Part shown: piece after piece, positions 31,453-39,639 of the stretch
How positions within the stretch are numbered: the first letter of the stretch is position 1
How the letters are laid out: each line of letters begins with the position of its first letter
Source of the DNA: Sphaerimonospora cavernae
Lineage (GTDB): Bacteria > Actinomycetota > Actinomycetes > Streptosporangiales > Streptosporangiaceae
Direction: 5' to 3'
Length of the DNA stretch: 64,000 bases
Assembly: GCF_042435035.1 (NCBI RefSeq)
Contig: NZ_JBHMQT010000018.1
Coordinates: forward strand, 124,001 to 188,000
Translations under genes and position numbers: made by a program
The notes under the pieces: model-generated
What the model was told of the DNA's origin: nothing
Seen by the model: only the letters and a program-made list of their open reading frames with translations
Database searches by the model: none

Positions 31453-33387
31453 GTGAGTACCGTTCACATCGAGGCCAAACCTGATCATCTGCTTCGCCTC
31501 GCCCGGCAGAAGGATCCGGTGGGTGCGGTCGTGGAGATGATCTGCAATGCCCTGGACGCGGAGGCGAGCCTCGTCATCGTCGATTTGGAGATCAACGAAC
31601 TGGGCGGCGTCGAGTCGGTCAGCATCACCGACGACGGCCATGGGATGCCTAACGCGTCCTGTAAGAGCTACTTCGGCGGCCTGGGCGGGTCGTGGAAGAC
31701 GGCAACCAAGGTCTCCCCGCATCTCAAGCGCGGTCTGCACGGGCGGAGCGGGCAGGGCAGGCTACGTGCGTTCGCGCTGGGCGGGCAGGTCCGGTGGGTC
31801 ACGGTCGCGGAGGTGGCCGGCGGGCGGGTTGAGCGTACGGTCATCAGCGGAGCCGTCGACCGCCCTACGGATTTCGACATCTCCGAACCGGAGTCCGTTC
31901 ATCTCCCGCGTGGGACACGTGTGGAGGCGTCCGTCCCTGGGGACTTCGTGAGCCGCCTCACCCAGGAAGACACGGCCCAGCAACTCGCTTCGACGTTCGC
32001 GCCGTTCCTGGCGGCCAATCTCGATGTGCGGATCGTCTACCAGGGCACGCCTCTCGATCCCGCCACCGTTTGGACCGACATGGCCGAATACCCGCTGCCG
32101 TGGCCGGATTCGGATGGATATGCCGCGCCGCTGCTGCGCGTCATCGAATGGCCGAAGGATGTCGGTCGTGTGCTGGCTCTCTGCGATACCAACGGCATCG
32201 TCCTGGACGAGCCCTCACCAGGCATCCAGGCGCCCGGCTATCACTTCACCGCCTACCTGCTCTGGGACGGCTTTATTGAACGGCGGGATGATCTGCGGCT
32301 TGCGGAGATGGACGAACTCGGTCCTCTCCTTGAACTCGCACGGGAAACGCTCCGTGCCCACTTCAGAAGGCGTGACCAGGAGCGCCGAGTGCGGCTGATC
32401 CTGGAGTGGAAGGCCGAGGGGGTCTATCCCTACGCAGGGGAGCCCGCCGAGCCCGCGCAGGCGGTCGAGCGGGAGATGTTCGACGAGGTGGCGACCAGGA
32501 TCGCCCGTCGGCTGCCGGGTGGGACGCAGAGCAAGAAGACCACTCTGCGGCTTCTCCGAGAGGTCATCTCCCATGATCCCGGCGGCCTTTATCCCGTGCT
32601 GGACGAGCTCTTCCGGCTGCCTCAGTCGGAGCAGGAGGAGCTCAAGCGCATCCTCCAGCGGACCAGCCTCTCCGAAGTGATCAAGGCGACGGGTCAGGTC
32701 ACCGACCGGCTCGACTTTCTCGCCGTGCTCAAGACGCTCGTCTTCGAGCCGGAGGTCAGCAGGACGGTCAGAGAGCGGAGCGAGCTCCACAAGATCCTGG
32801 AGTGTGAGACGTGGATCTTCGGTGACGCGTATGCGCTGATGGTCAGCGACCAGAGCCTCGACGCGGTGCTGAGGCGGCATCTCAAGGAGTTGGGCCGTGA
32901 GCCTGAGAACGGTCAGCTCAATCCGGTGCGCCGCGAAGACGGCAGGAAAGGCATTGTCGACCTCATGCTGGGGAGGGCGCATCGGGGGAGCTTCGGTCGG
33001 GAGCATCTGGTGGTCGAGCTCAAAGCGCCCAAGGTCAAGATCGGCCAGGTGGAGGTCGCGCAGATCAAGAGTTACGCGGAGGCGATCGTCAGCGATCCGC
33101 AATTCCGCGACGCCCGTGTTTCCTGGGATTTCTGGATCGTCTCCACCGAGATGTCAGAGGTTGTCAGACGGGACGCCAGTGCGCCGAACCGCCCGCCAGG
33201 CTGCATCGCTGAGTGGGAGGGCGGGGTGCGCATCTGGGCGCGGACCTGGAGCGAGATCATCGACGACTGTGAGGACCGCCTCCACTTCTACCGAGACCGG
33301 CTGAACCATGACCCGGTCGCCGAGCACGCCGTGGAATACCTCCAGCGCGTCCACGGAGACGTCGCACCGGCGACTGCCACTGCGTGA
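31453..33387 (+). CDS. GHKL-type ATPase fused to a PD-(D/E)XK nuclease-like domain
   Basis: A 644-residue cytoplasmic protein. Seen: residues 1-190 carry an Hsp90/MutL/MORC-type GHKL ATPase: VVEMICNALDAEAS (N-box), ITDDGHGMPN (G1), FGGLGGSWK, and RGLHGRSGQGRLRAFALG (G2). A middle helical region follows. Residues about 455-600 resemble a PD-(D/E)XK core of the Shedu/DUF4263 type: LHKILECETWIFGDAYAL, then GIVDLMLGR, EHLVVELKAPKVKIG (D...ExK) and QIKSYAEAI. GTG 31453 fits the family start STVHIEAKPDHLLRLARQKD; its ribosome-binding site is weak. Known: GHKL-ATPases and such nucleases both recur in antiviral systems. Inferred: ATP-gated DNA cleavage for defence. Divergent from the RAMA gene. Confidence 0.75.
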   Translation: MSTVHIEAKPDHLLRLARQKDPVGAVVEMICNALDAEASLVIVDLEINELGGVESVSITDDGHGMPNASCKSYFGGLGGSWKTATKVSPHLKRGLHGRSGQGRLRAFALGGQVRWVTVAEVAGGRVERTVISGAVDRPTDFDISEPESVHLPRGTRVEASVPGDFVSRLTQEDTAQQLASTFAPFLAANLDVRIVYQGTPLDPATVWTDMAEYPLPWPDSDGYAAPLLRVIEWPKDVGRVLALCDTNGIVLDEPSPGIQAPGYHFTAYLLWDGFIERRDDLRLAEMDELGPLLELARETLRAHFRRRDQERRVRLILEWKAEGVYPYAGEPAEPAQAVEREMFDEVATRIARRLPGGTQSKKTTLRLLREVISHDPGGLYPVLDELFRLPQSEQEELKRILQRTSLSEVIKATGQVTDRLDFLAVLKTLVFEPEVSRTVRERSELHKILECETWIFGDAYALMVSDQSLDAVLRRHLKELGREPENGQLNPVRREDGRKGIVDLMLGRAHRGSFGREHLVVELKAPKVKIGQVEVAQIKSYAEAIVSDPQFRDARVSWDFWIVSTEMSEVVRRDASAPNRPPGCIAEWEGGVRIWARTWSEIIDDCEDRLHFYRDRLNHDPVAEHAVEYLQRVHGDVAPATATA

Positions 33388-33495
33388 CATCGCATCGGAC
33401 GGGGAGTGAGCACTGGGAAGAGTGCGAACGTCGAGGAGATCTTTGCGGTGATAGCCGGATAGTGGCCCGTGTTCGGGCGTGGAGGAGGTGAAGCG

Positions 33496-34148
33496 ATGTC
33501 CTACAGCCCGAAGCTGGCCGCGGCGCTGTCGGGTGCCACGCTTCGCCAGCTCGCCCACTGGCGCAAGGCCGATTCGGGCCGTGGAGCCGTGTTGGTTCCC
33601 GAGATCTCCGCTGCCCGTCCCGTCCTGACTCATTCCGGGACGTGATGGCGTTGCGAACCTGCGTCAAGCTGCGCAATGACGCTTCGCTACAGAAGATCAG
33701 AAGGGCGTTGGACACACTCCGCGACGACCTGGGAGAGCGTGACAATCTCTCGGCGTATCGCCTGGTGGCTGACAACAGCGCCATCTACCTGGCAGCGCCC
33801 GATCTGGTTCGCAGTAAGGCCAACGTCGTCATCCACGAGATGGTGGACGTCCTGCAGCCCTTCTACCGTGACGGACGCCATATCCCTGACCTACTGCGAC
33901 CACGTGATCATGTGACGGTCGATCCGGCGGTCCGGGGCGGGACCCCGGTGATAGAGGGGACGCGGGTGCCCTATGACGAGGTCGCCGCGCTTCTCCGAGA
34001 CGGTGTTCCCGCTGATCGGATCCCTGTCTACTACCCGAGCGTAACGGCGACGGCCGCGCTGGATGCCGAGGATTTCGCCGACTACGTCGACAGCTACGAC
34101 TCCCCCAGAGTGGATCTGCCCAAGTTCTGGATCTCCTCTATGGGCTGA
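33496..34148 (+). pseudogene. HTH-DUF433 protein interrupted by a one-base frameshift
   Basis: Two overlapping frames together encode one protein of about 217 residues. The first (from ATG 33496, GGAGG upstream) gives SYSPKLAAALSGATLRQLAH with a MerR-like helix-turn-helix and VLVPEISAARPVL, then runs to a premature TGA at 33643. The second frame continues SFRDVMALRTCVKLRNDA, LQKIRRALDTLRDDLG and ends with the DUF433 domain VDPAVRGGTPVIEGTRVPYD. Restoring one T between 33627 and 33628 (reading CTG-TAC-TCA) joins them in the family order PVLYSFRDV. Known: DUF433 proteins often act as antitoxins or DNA-binding regulators. No toxin gene lies next to it. Either a real mutation or an assembly error. 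Confidence 0.75.
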
Positions 34149-34188
34149 GCCGCAATCCGAGTTCAGCGAGCCAGGGTGGAGAGGGAAA

Positions 34189-34395
34189 TCAAGCTGGGTA
34201 GTCGAACTGGCCGGTCTTGACGCCGCCGATGAAGGCTCGCCACTCGGCGGGGGTGAAGAGCAGCTTGGGGCCGTCCGGGTCCTTGCTGTCCCGGACGGCG
34301 ACCACCCCGGGCAGGTTGGCGGCCACCTCCACACACTGACCGCCGTTGTCTGAAGAACGCGATGACTTCCGCCACACGGCGGCGCTCAGGTCCAT
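34189..34395 (-). CDS. DUF397 protein (first copy)
   Basis: A 68-residue DUF397 protein. Seen: WRKSSRSSDNGGQCVEVA, VAVRDSKDPDGPKLLFTPAEWRAFIGGVK and a short acidic-aromatic end, the complete family pattern. ATG 34395 has GAGGAAG upstream. It lies after, and on the same strand as, the XRE gene (34446-35213), the standard actinobacterial pair. Known: such pairs modulate development or secondary metabolism, and in one well-studied case (BldB/AbaA-like sets) the small protein acts with the XRE partner. Confidence 0.9.
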   Translation of the reverse strand: MDLSAAVWRKSSRSSDNGGQCVEVAANLPGVVAVRDSKDPDGPKLLFTPAEWRAFIGGVKTGQFDYPA

Positions 34396-34445
34396 TCGCG
34401 TCTCACTTCCTCGATCATTCGGAGGGATATGCGCTCAGGATAGGC

Positions 34446-35213
34446 CTACAGCCGTATCGCCTCATAGTGCTTCCAGATAGCGGATACGAGATCACAGTCG
34501 GTAGTGATATGTCCCTGTGTGGGGGAGTCCGCATGGACGACGTCCGGCTCTCCGTTCGCAAACTCGGCGATCATGAAGGCTCCTGCCAGGCCCGCCACAC
34601 ATTCCGAGTCGACGACCTGGACGGAGACGGTAGGCCGGTGCGCGCTCTCCAGCAGGTGGCCGAGTTGCTTACGCATCAACTCGGAGTCACCGATTTGGCG
34701 GCGTAACACACCCTCGTCAATGAGGACCAAGCACATAGGAGGATTTTCCCGGTCGAGGATTCGCTGCCGTTGCATACGGGCTTCGACACGTTGCTCCACC
34801 TCGTCGCATGTGATTTGGGGCCCTCGGCTGAAGAGATGCCGGGCGTATGCCTCGGTCTGGAGGAGGCCGGGGATCAGGAGGGGGTCCCAGGAGCGGAGGA
34901 TGCGGGCGGTGGGTTCGATCTCCTCGACCCAGCTGCGGAACCAGACCGGGCCGCCGGGCGGGGCGGCGATGCGTTGGAAGAGCCGGGTGAAGGAGACGCC
35001 GTCGGGGGTGCCGAAGAGCCGGTCCAGCCGTTCGGCGTCGGACTTCGACGGGGTCCGGGTGGCCTTTTCCAAGCGGCTCACCTGGGTCTGGGTGCAGCCG
35101 AGGCGGGCGGCCACCGCGGCCTGTGAGAGCTGCGCGGCCTCCCGCAGCCGGCGTAGCTCGGCGCCGAAGCGCACCCTGGGGGATCCGGGATCGAGAGACG
35201 GCATAACATCCAT
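34446..35213 (-). CDS. XRE-family regulator with DUF5753 domain (first copy)
   Basis: A 255-residue regulator. Seen: an N-terminal helix-turn-helix (FGAELRRLREAAQLSQAAVA, then LGCTQTQVSRLEKATRTPS) and the DUF5753 domain with IEPTARILRSWDPLLIPGLLQTEAYAR, EARMQRQRIL, and AFMIAEFANGEPDVVHAD. ATG 35213 is chosen because GGGAGGAAACACG precedes it; a TTG at 35237 is in frame but lies ahead of this site. It is followed by DUF397 and is divergent from an HATPase gene, a common three-gene set in filamentous actinomycetes. Confidence 0.93.
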   Translation of the reverse strand: MDVMPSLDPGSPRVRFGAELRRLREAAQLSQAAVAARLGCTQTQVSRLEKATRTPSKSDAERLDRLFGTPDGVSFTRLFQRIAAPPGGPVWFRSWVEEIEPTARILRSWDPLLIPGLLQTEAYARHLFSRGPQITCDEVEQRVEARMQRQRILDRENPPMCLVLIDEGVLRRQIGDSELMRKQLGHLLESAHRPTVSVQVVDSECVAGLAGAFMIAEFANGEPDVVHADSPTQGHITTDCDLVSAIWKHYEAIRL

Positions 35214-35511
35214 CGTGTTTCCTCCCGAATTAGACAAATTTGCTTGTTATCCGGTCGGTCATTCCGTACCTAGCCCGGAACAAGCCCAGAGCAGACCAGA
35301 GGCTGTCATGACCTGCACTGTTCCGGGCTGCTGAACCACTCGTCGACCCGATATCGGAAAGGCATTCTAGGCACGGATCTTCCGTTCCGGACAGTGCGGA
35401 GAAAAGTAGAGTGTCAACCTTTTCTGGCGGCTCGGATAATTCTGGCGACCCGGCTGATCGGCCGCAGGCGAACGTGGCGGAGCTACTCCGCGTCCCGGTG
35501 CGTGCTCCGGA

Positions 35512-35937
35512 ATGTCCGGGGCCGTGCCGGCCGTGCCGTACGGCATCTGGCGGCGAGAGTTCCCCGGGGTCGAGAGGTCCGTCTCCGCGGCCCGGGAGTG
35601 GGCGCGCGGCCTGCTGGGAGAGCGGGTCGCGGCCCCGGTCCTCGACGACGTGGTGCTGCTGCTGAGCGAGGTGGTCACCAACGCGGTCGCGCATTCGGAA
35701 TCGGGACGTGCGGAGGACGGACGGGTGACGGTACGGATGGCCTGCGACGCCGGAGGCGTTCACGTGGAGGTGCGCGACGGCGGATCGGCCACCAGCACAC
35801 CGGCGGTGCGTGTGCCGGACGCCGCCGACGACGGCGGGCGCGGCCTCTGGCTGGTGGATCTGCTCGCCACCGCGTGGGGCGCGCGCCAGGACGGGACCGG
35901 CGGATCGGTCTGGTTCCGGGTGGCCGGGCGCGTATGA
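35512..35937 (+). CDS. RsbW-like anti-sigma/ATP-binding protein (first copy)
   Basis: A 141-residue HATPase_c_2 protein. Seen: the N-box LDDVVLLLSEVVTNAVAHS, VHVEVRDGGSA (G1) and DDGGRGLWLVDLLATAWGARQ (G2), matching the RsbW/SpoIIAB fold without the histidine-kinase dimerisation part. ATG 35512 is the first in frame; no good ribosome-binding site, so translation may be leaderless. It is divergent from the XRE gene. Known: these proteins bind and may phosphorylate sigma-factor regulators. Confidence 0.88.
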   Translation: MSGAVPAVPYGIWRREFPGVERSVSAAREWARGLLGERVAAPVLDDVVLLLSEVVTNAVAHSESGRAEDGRVTVRMACDAGGVHVEVRDGGSATSTPAVRVPDAADDGGRGLWLVDLLATAWGARQDGTGGSVWFRVAGRV

Positions 35938-36194
35938 CCGGACTGCGGAATGTCGGGAACTGCTGTGGCGGCCGTACGACGTAAGACGCCCGCGGTGCCG
36001 CTGGAGGAGTCGCTGCGGCAGGTCGACATGCCGGACAAGCATGGCTTGAGGCGGACGCCGGCGGCACCACGGAGAGACGAAGGGACATGCGTGGCGGCTG
36101 GTCGGACTGGTCGTTTCGGCGAGAAAACGATGTAACGGGCAACGGTGGCGGTGATATGTCTTCCCTATATCCATGATCCCGAGAGGAGCCCTCG

Positions 36195-37364
36195 GTGGCG
36201 GACCGTTCTCCCGAAGACTTTTTGACGTACGGCAGCCGGGTCAGGGGCTGCGTTCTGGGCGGAGCGATCGGGGACGCCCTCGGCGCGCCGATCGAGTTCT
36301 CCTCGCTGGGCGGGATCCGTGACAGGTACGGCCCGGCCGGCATCACCGGCCTCGTCCCTGACGGAAGCGGCAGGATCGGGCTGATCACCGATGACACGCA
36401 GATGACGCTCTTCACCATGGAGGGCCTCCTGCGGGCGGATGTCCGTCTCGCCCAGCGCGGCGTCTGCCACGTGCCCTCCGTGATCCGCTCCGCGTACCTG
36501 CGGTGGCTGGACACCCAGCAGTACGACGTCCCGCCGGCCCGTGACGATCGGCACGTCTTCCGTACAGGCGGCCTGCGCGAGCAGCGATGGCTGTACGCCC
36601 GCCGCGCACCGGGGAACGCCTGTCTGTCGGGCCTGCACGCCCAGGGTGGCCAGGCGACCGGCGAGGCGGGCCGCGCGCCACAGCTGGGTGTTCCCGGGCC
36701 GGTCAACCCGGGTTCCAAGGGTTGCGGCACGGTGATGCGCTCGGCGCCGTTCGGGCTGGTCGGAGGCTCCCCGCGTGAGGCCTTCGAGACGGCGGCGGAA
36801 TGCGCGCAGCTCACCCATGGCCACCCCACCGGTTACCTCGCCGCGGGCGCCCTGGCCGTACTGATCCATTCCCTGGTCCAGGGTGCCTCGATCCGCCGGG
36901 CCGTGACCGACGCCATGAAGGTTCTCGGCGACTACCCCGCGCACGAGGAGACGACTGAGGCGCTGCGCGCCGCGGTCGCCCTCGCCGACGACGGTGACCC
37001 CACTCCGGAGAAGGTGGAGACCCTCGGCGGGGCCTGGGTCGCGGAGGAGGCGCTCGCCATCGCGGTCTACTGCGCTCTTGTGGACCACCCCGGGGCGCTG
37101 GCGGACCAGCCCGGGCCCGAGCCGCTGCGGCGGGCGCTGCTCCTCGCGGTCAACCACTCAGGCGACAGCGACTCCACGGGCGCCATCTGCGGCAACATCA
37201 TCGGCGCGCGGTACGGAGATCTCGCGCTGCCCGGCGAATGGCTGGTCGAGGTGGAAGGACGTGCCCCCATCACCGGACTCGCCGACGACTTCGCCGTGCA
37301 GATGACCCAGGGACGGGCGGCCTGCCGCTCCGAAAGCCGGCTCGCCAGATATCCCGGCGACTGA
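36195..37364 (+). CDS. ADP-ribosylglycohydrolase (DraG-like)
   Basis: A 389-residue enzyme that removes ADP-ribose from proteins or other targets. Seen: the metal-binding motifs CVLGGAIGDALGAPIEF, ITDDTQMTLFTMEGLL and AVNHSGDSDSTGAICGNI, with all three DraG-type acidic clusters present. The core KGCGTVMRSAPFGL is also conserved. GTG 36195 has GAGAGGAG upstream. Known: the family reverses ADP-ribosylation and can act in toxin immunity. No ADP-ribosyltransferase is visible nearby, so its substrate is open. Confidence 0.93.
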   Translation: MADRSPEDFLTYGSRVRGCVLGGAIGDALGAPIEFSSLGGIRDRYGPAGITGLVPDGSGRIGLITDDTQMTLFTMEGLLRADVRLAQRGVCHVPSVIRSAYLRWLDTQQYDVPPARDDRHVFRTGGLREQRWLYARRAPGNACLSGLHAQGGQATGEAGRAPQLGVPGPVNPGSKGCGTVMRSAPFGLVGGSPREAFETAAECAQLTHGHPTGYLAAGALAVLIHSLVQGASIRRAVTDAMKVLGDYPAHEETTEALRAAVALADDGDPTPEKVETLGGAWVAEEALAIAVYCALVDHPGALADQPGPEPLRRALLLAVNHSGDSDSTGAICGNIIGARYGDLALPGEWLVEVEGRAPITGLADDFAVQMTQGRAACRSESRLARYPGD

Positions 37365-37512
37365 GTTCGGCCGGGACCTGGGATACGAGGGAGAGCCGGT
37401 CGCCTGACCCTGGCAGGCCGTACGGCACACCGCTGGGGTGGCGGTGAGAGCGCGCATGCCCGGAGGGATGTGCGGTAGATCACCTTTGTCGGGACTTGAT
37501 CAGAGAGTCTAT

Positions 37513-37542
37513 TTAGGTAAACCTAACTTAGGTAAGGCTTAG
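37513..37542 (+). promoter_or_regulatory. Overlapping IdeR/DtxR-type iron boxes
   Basis: Two overlapping matches to the iron-box word TTAGGTNANNCTAA: TTAGGTAAACCTAAC at 37513 and TTAGGTAAGGCTTAG at 37528. They lie about 37-66 bases before the siderophore-binding gene. Iron repression is strongly suggested. Confidence 0.85.
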
Positions 37543-37578
37543 TTTTGCTCTCGATCGGTATCTGCGACAGAGGTTCCT

Positions 37579-38562
37579 GTGCACTGCGATTCCCTCCGGC
37601 ACCGGCTGCTCGGTGCTCTCGTCATTCCCGCACTGTTCGTCCTGGCCGCCTGCGGCAGTACGACCGCCCCAGGTTCCGGTGACTCCGCCGCGTCGTCCAC
37701 GTCAACGTCATCCGCGTCGGCGGAGCCGGTGACCGTGACCCATGCGCAGGGGACCACCACGATCCCCGCGACGCCGAGCAAGGTGGTGGTGTTCGACATC
37801 GGTGTGCTGGTCACGCTGGACGAGCTCGGCGTGCCCGTCGCCGGGGTCCCGCAGCTCGACACCCTGCCCGACTCCCTGGCGAAGTACCGCTCCGATGACT
37901 ACGCCAAGGTGGGGTCGCTCTTTGAGCCGGATTACGAGAAGGTGGCCGCGCTCGACCCCGACCTGGTCATCGTGGCCGGCCGCTCCTCGGCCGCCTATCC
38001 CGAACTCAGCAAGATCGCCCGTACGGTGGACCTGACGGTCGACAACGGGAACTTCCTGTCGAGCTTCCGGCAGCGCACCGAGGCGCTGGGCGCGATCTTC
38101 GGTAAGCGGGATCAGATCAAGCAGCGGCTCGACGCGCTCGACACCGTGGCGGCCGACGTCGCGGCCAAGGCACCCGCGAAGGGCACCGGCCTGGTCGTGC
38201 TGACCACCGGCGGCAAAATGAGCGCCTACGGCCCCGGCTCCCGCTTCGGCATCGTCTACGACCCCCTCGGTGTGCGGCCCGCGGTGGACGACCTGTCCAC
38301 GGACACCCATGGAAACGCCATCTCGGCCGAGTTCCTCGCCAAGGCCGACCCCGATCTCCTCTATGTCATCGACCGTGACGCGGCCATCGGGGAGAGCGGC
38401 AAGGCGGCCGAGCAGATCCTGGACAACGAGCTGATCAAGCAGACGAAGGCGGCGAAGCACAACAAGATCGTTTATCTGGACGGTTTCGTCTGGTACGTCG
38501 CCCCGACCGGCCTGAGCTCGGTGGAGGCGATGGTCAAGGCGATCGGCGACAGCGTCTCGTGA
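37579..38562 (+). CDS. Iron-siderophore ABC transporter substrate-binding lipoprotein
   Basis: A 327-residue FecB/FepB-type lipoprotein that binds ferric siderophore. Seen: a short signal peptide with lipobox FVLAAC at about residues 20-25, then VTVTHAQGTTTIPATPSKVVVFD (the typical entry strand), DYEKVAALDPDLVIV, YGPGSRFGIVYDPLGV and FVWYVAPTGLSS. GTG 37579 with AGAGG upstream. First gene of a four-gene operon; its stop overlaps the next start (GTGA). Transcription is likely repressed by iron through the boxes at 37513. Confidence 0.94.
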   Translation: MHCDSLRHRLLGALVIPALFVLAACGSTTAPGSGDSAASSTSTSSASAEPVTVTHAQGTTTIPATPSKVVVFDIGVLVTLDELGVPVAGVPQLDTLPDSLAKYRSDDYAKVGSLFEPDYEKVAALDPDLVIVAGRSSAAYPELSKIARTVDLTVDNGNFLSSFRQRTEALGAIFGKRDQIKQRLDALDTVAADVAAKAPAKGTGLVVLTTGGKMSAYGPGSRFGIVYDPLGVRPAVDDLSTDTHGNAISAEFLAKADPDLLYVIDRDAAIGESGKAAEQILDNELIKQTKAAKHNKIVYLDGFVWYVAPTGLSSVEAMVKAIGDSVS

Positions 38563-39638
38563 ACGATCTCCTCCGGCTGCGGCAGGAGGCGGCGGGCTCG
38601 CCCACGGACTCCGAGGGCGAGCCCCCGGCTCGGGACAGGTCTCCGGTTCAGGATGGGGTCCCGGCCCGGGGACGGGTTCGGCTCTGGCATCTGGTGGCCG
38701 GAGGGGCTCTGCTGGTCCTGTCGGCCTTCGGGTCGCTGTTCGTCGGCGTCGCCGACGTCACCCCCTGGGGGCTGCTGTACGCCGACTCGGCCGAGGTGCT
38801 GGTGTTCCTCGAATCCCGGGTGCCCCGGCTGTCGGCGATCCTGCTCGCCGGCACGGGGATGAGCGTGGCCGGCCTGGTGATGATGCACATCACCCGGAAC
38901 CGCTTCGTCTCGCCCTCCACCGCCGGCACGACGGAGTCGGCGAGTCTGGGCGTGTTGGTGGCCACCGTTTTCGCCGGCTCCGAGGCCGTCTTCGTCAAGA
39001 TGGGCATCGCCGTGGTCTTCGCGTTGGCCGGGACGTTCCTCTTCCTGGCGTTCCTGCGCCGGCTGACCTTCGGCGACATGCTCCTGGTCCCCCTCGTGGG
39101 CATCATGTTCGGCGCCGTCATCGGCTCCGTCACCACGTTCTTCGCCTACCGGGCCGACCTGCTGCAGACCCTCGCCGCCTGGACCGGCGGGGACTTCTCG
39201 GGAGTGCTGCGCGGCCGCTACGAGCTGCTGTGGCTGGCCGGCGCGGTGACCCTGCTCGGCTACCTCTACGCGGATCGCTTCACCGTGGCCGGGATGGGCC
39301 GGAGCTTCGCGATCAACCTCGGTGTCGCCTACGACCGGGTCGTCAACGCCGGCCTCGTCCTGGTCGCCGTGATCACCGCCGTGGTCGTCGTCACCGTCGG
39401 GGACATCCCCTTCCTGGGGTTGATCGTGCCCAACCTGGTGACGATCGTGCTCGGCGACAACCTGCGGCGCGTGCTGCCCGTCACCGCCCTGACCGGGGCG
39501 TTCTTCGTGCTCGTCTGCGATGTGATCGGGCGTCTCATCCGGTTTCCGTACGAGATCCCGGTCGCGACCGTGGTGGGGGTCCTCGGTGCGGGCGTGTTCC
39601 TGGCCCTGGTGCTGAAGAACCGGAACAGGACGGTTTGA
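38559..39638 (+). CDS. FecCD-type iron-siderophore permease 1
   Basis: A 359-residue permease with a long polar N-terminus (about 45 residues) and about ten membrane helices. Seen: SRVPRLSAILLAGTGMSVAG, ITRNRFVSPSTAGTTESASLG and a C-terminal VVVVTVGDIPFLGLIVPNLV, the usual FecCD hallmarks including the PRLS-AILLAGTGM start. GTG 38559 overlaps the stop of the binding-protein gene by 4 bases. Next gene is 2 bases downstream. Confidence 0.93.
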   Translation: MNDLLRLRQEAAGSPTDSEGEPPARDRSPVQDGVPARGRVRLWHLVAGGALLVLSAFGSLFVGVADVTPWGLLYADSAEVLVFLESRVPRLSAILLAGTGMSVAGLVMMHITRNRFVSPSTAGTTESASLGVLVATVFAGSEAVFVKMGIAVVFALAGTFLFLAFLRRLTFGDMLLVPLVGIMFGAVIGSVTTFFAYRADLLQTLAAWTGGDFSGVLRGRYELLWLAGAVTLLGYLYADRFTVAGMGRSFAINLGVAYDRVVNAGLVLVAVITAVVVVTVGDIPFLGLIVPNLVTIVLGDNLRRVLPVTALTGAFFVLVCDVIGRLIRFPYEIPVATVVGVLGAGVFLALVLKNRNRTV

Positions 39639-39639
39639 G

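Noticed and set aside
35950..36135. Small plus-strand reading frame between the ATPase and ADP-ribosylglycohydrolase genes
   Set aside because: No ribosome-binding site and no protein-like pattern.
29331..37364. Integrative element with defined attachment sites
   Set aside because: No integrase is present and I could not find a repeat of the tRNA 3' end downstream, so only accessory character is claimed.
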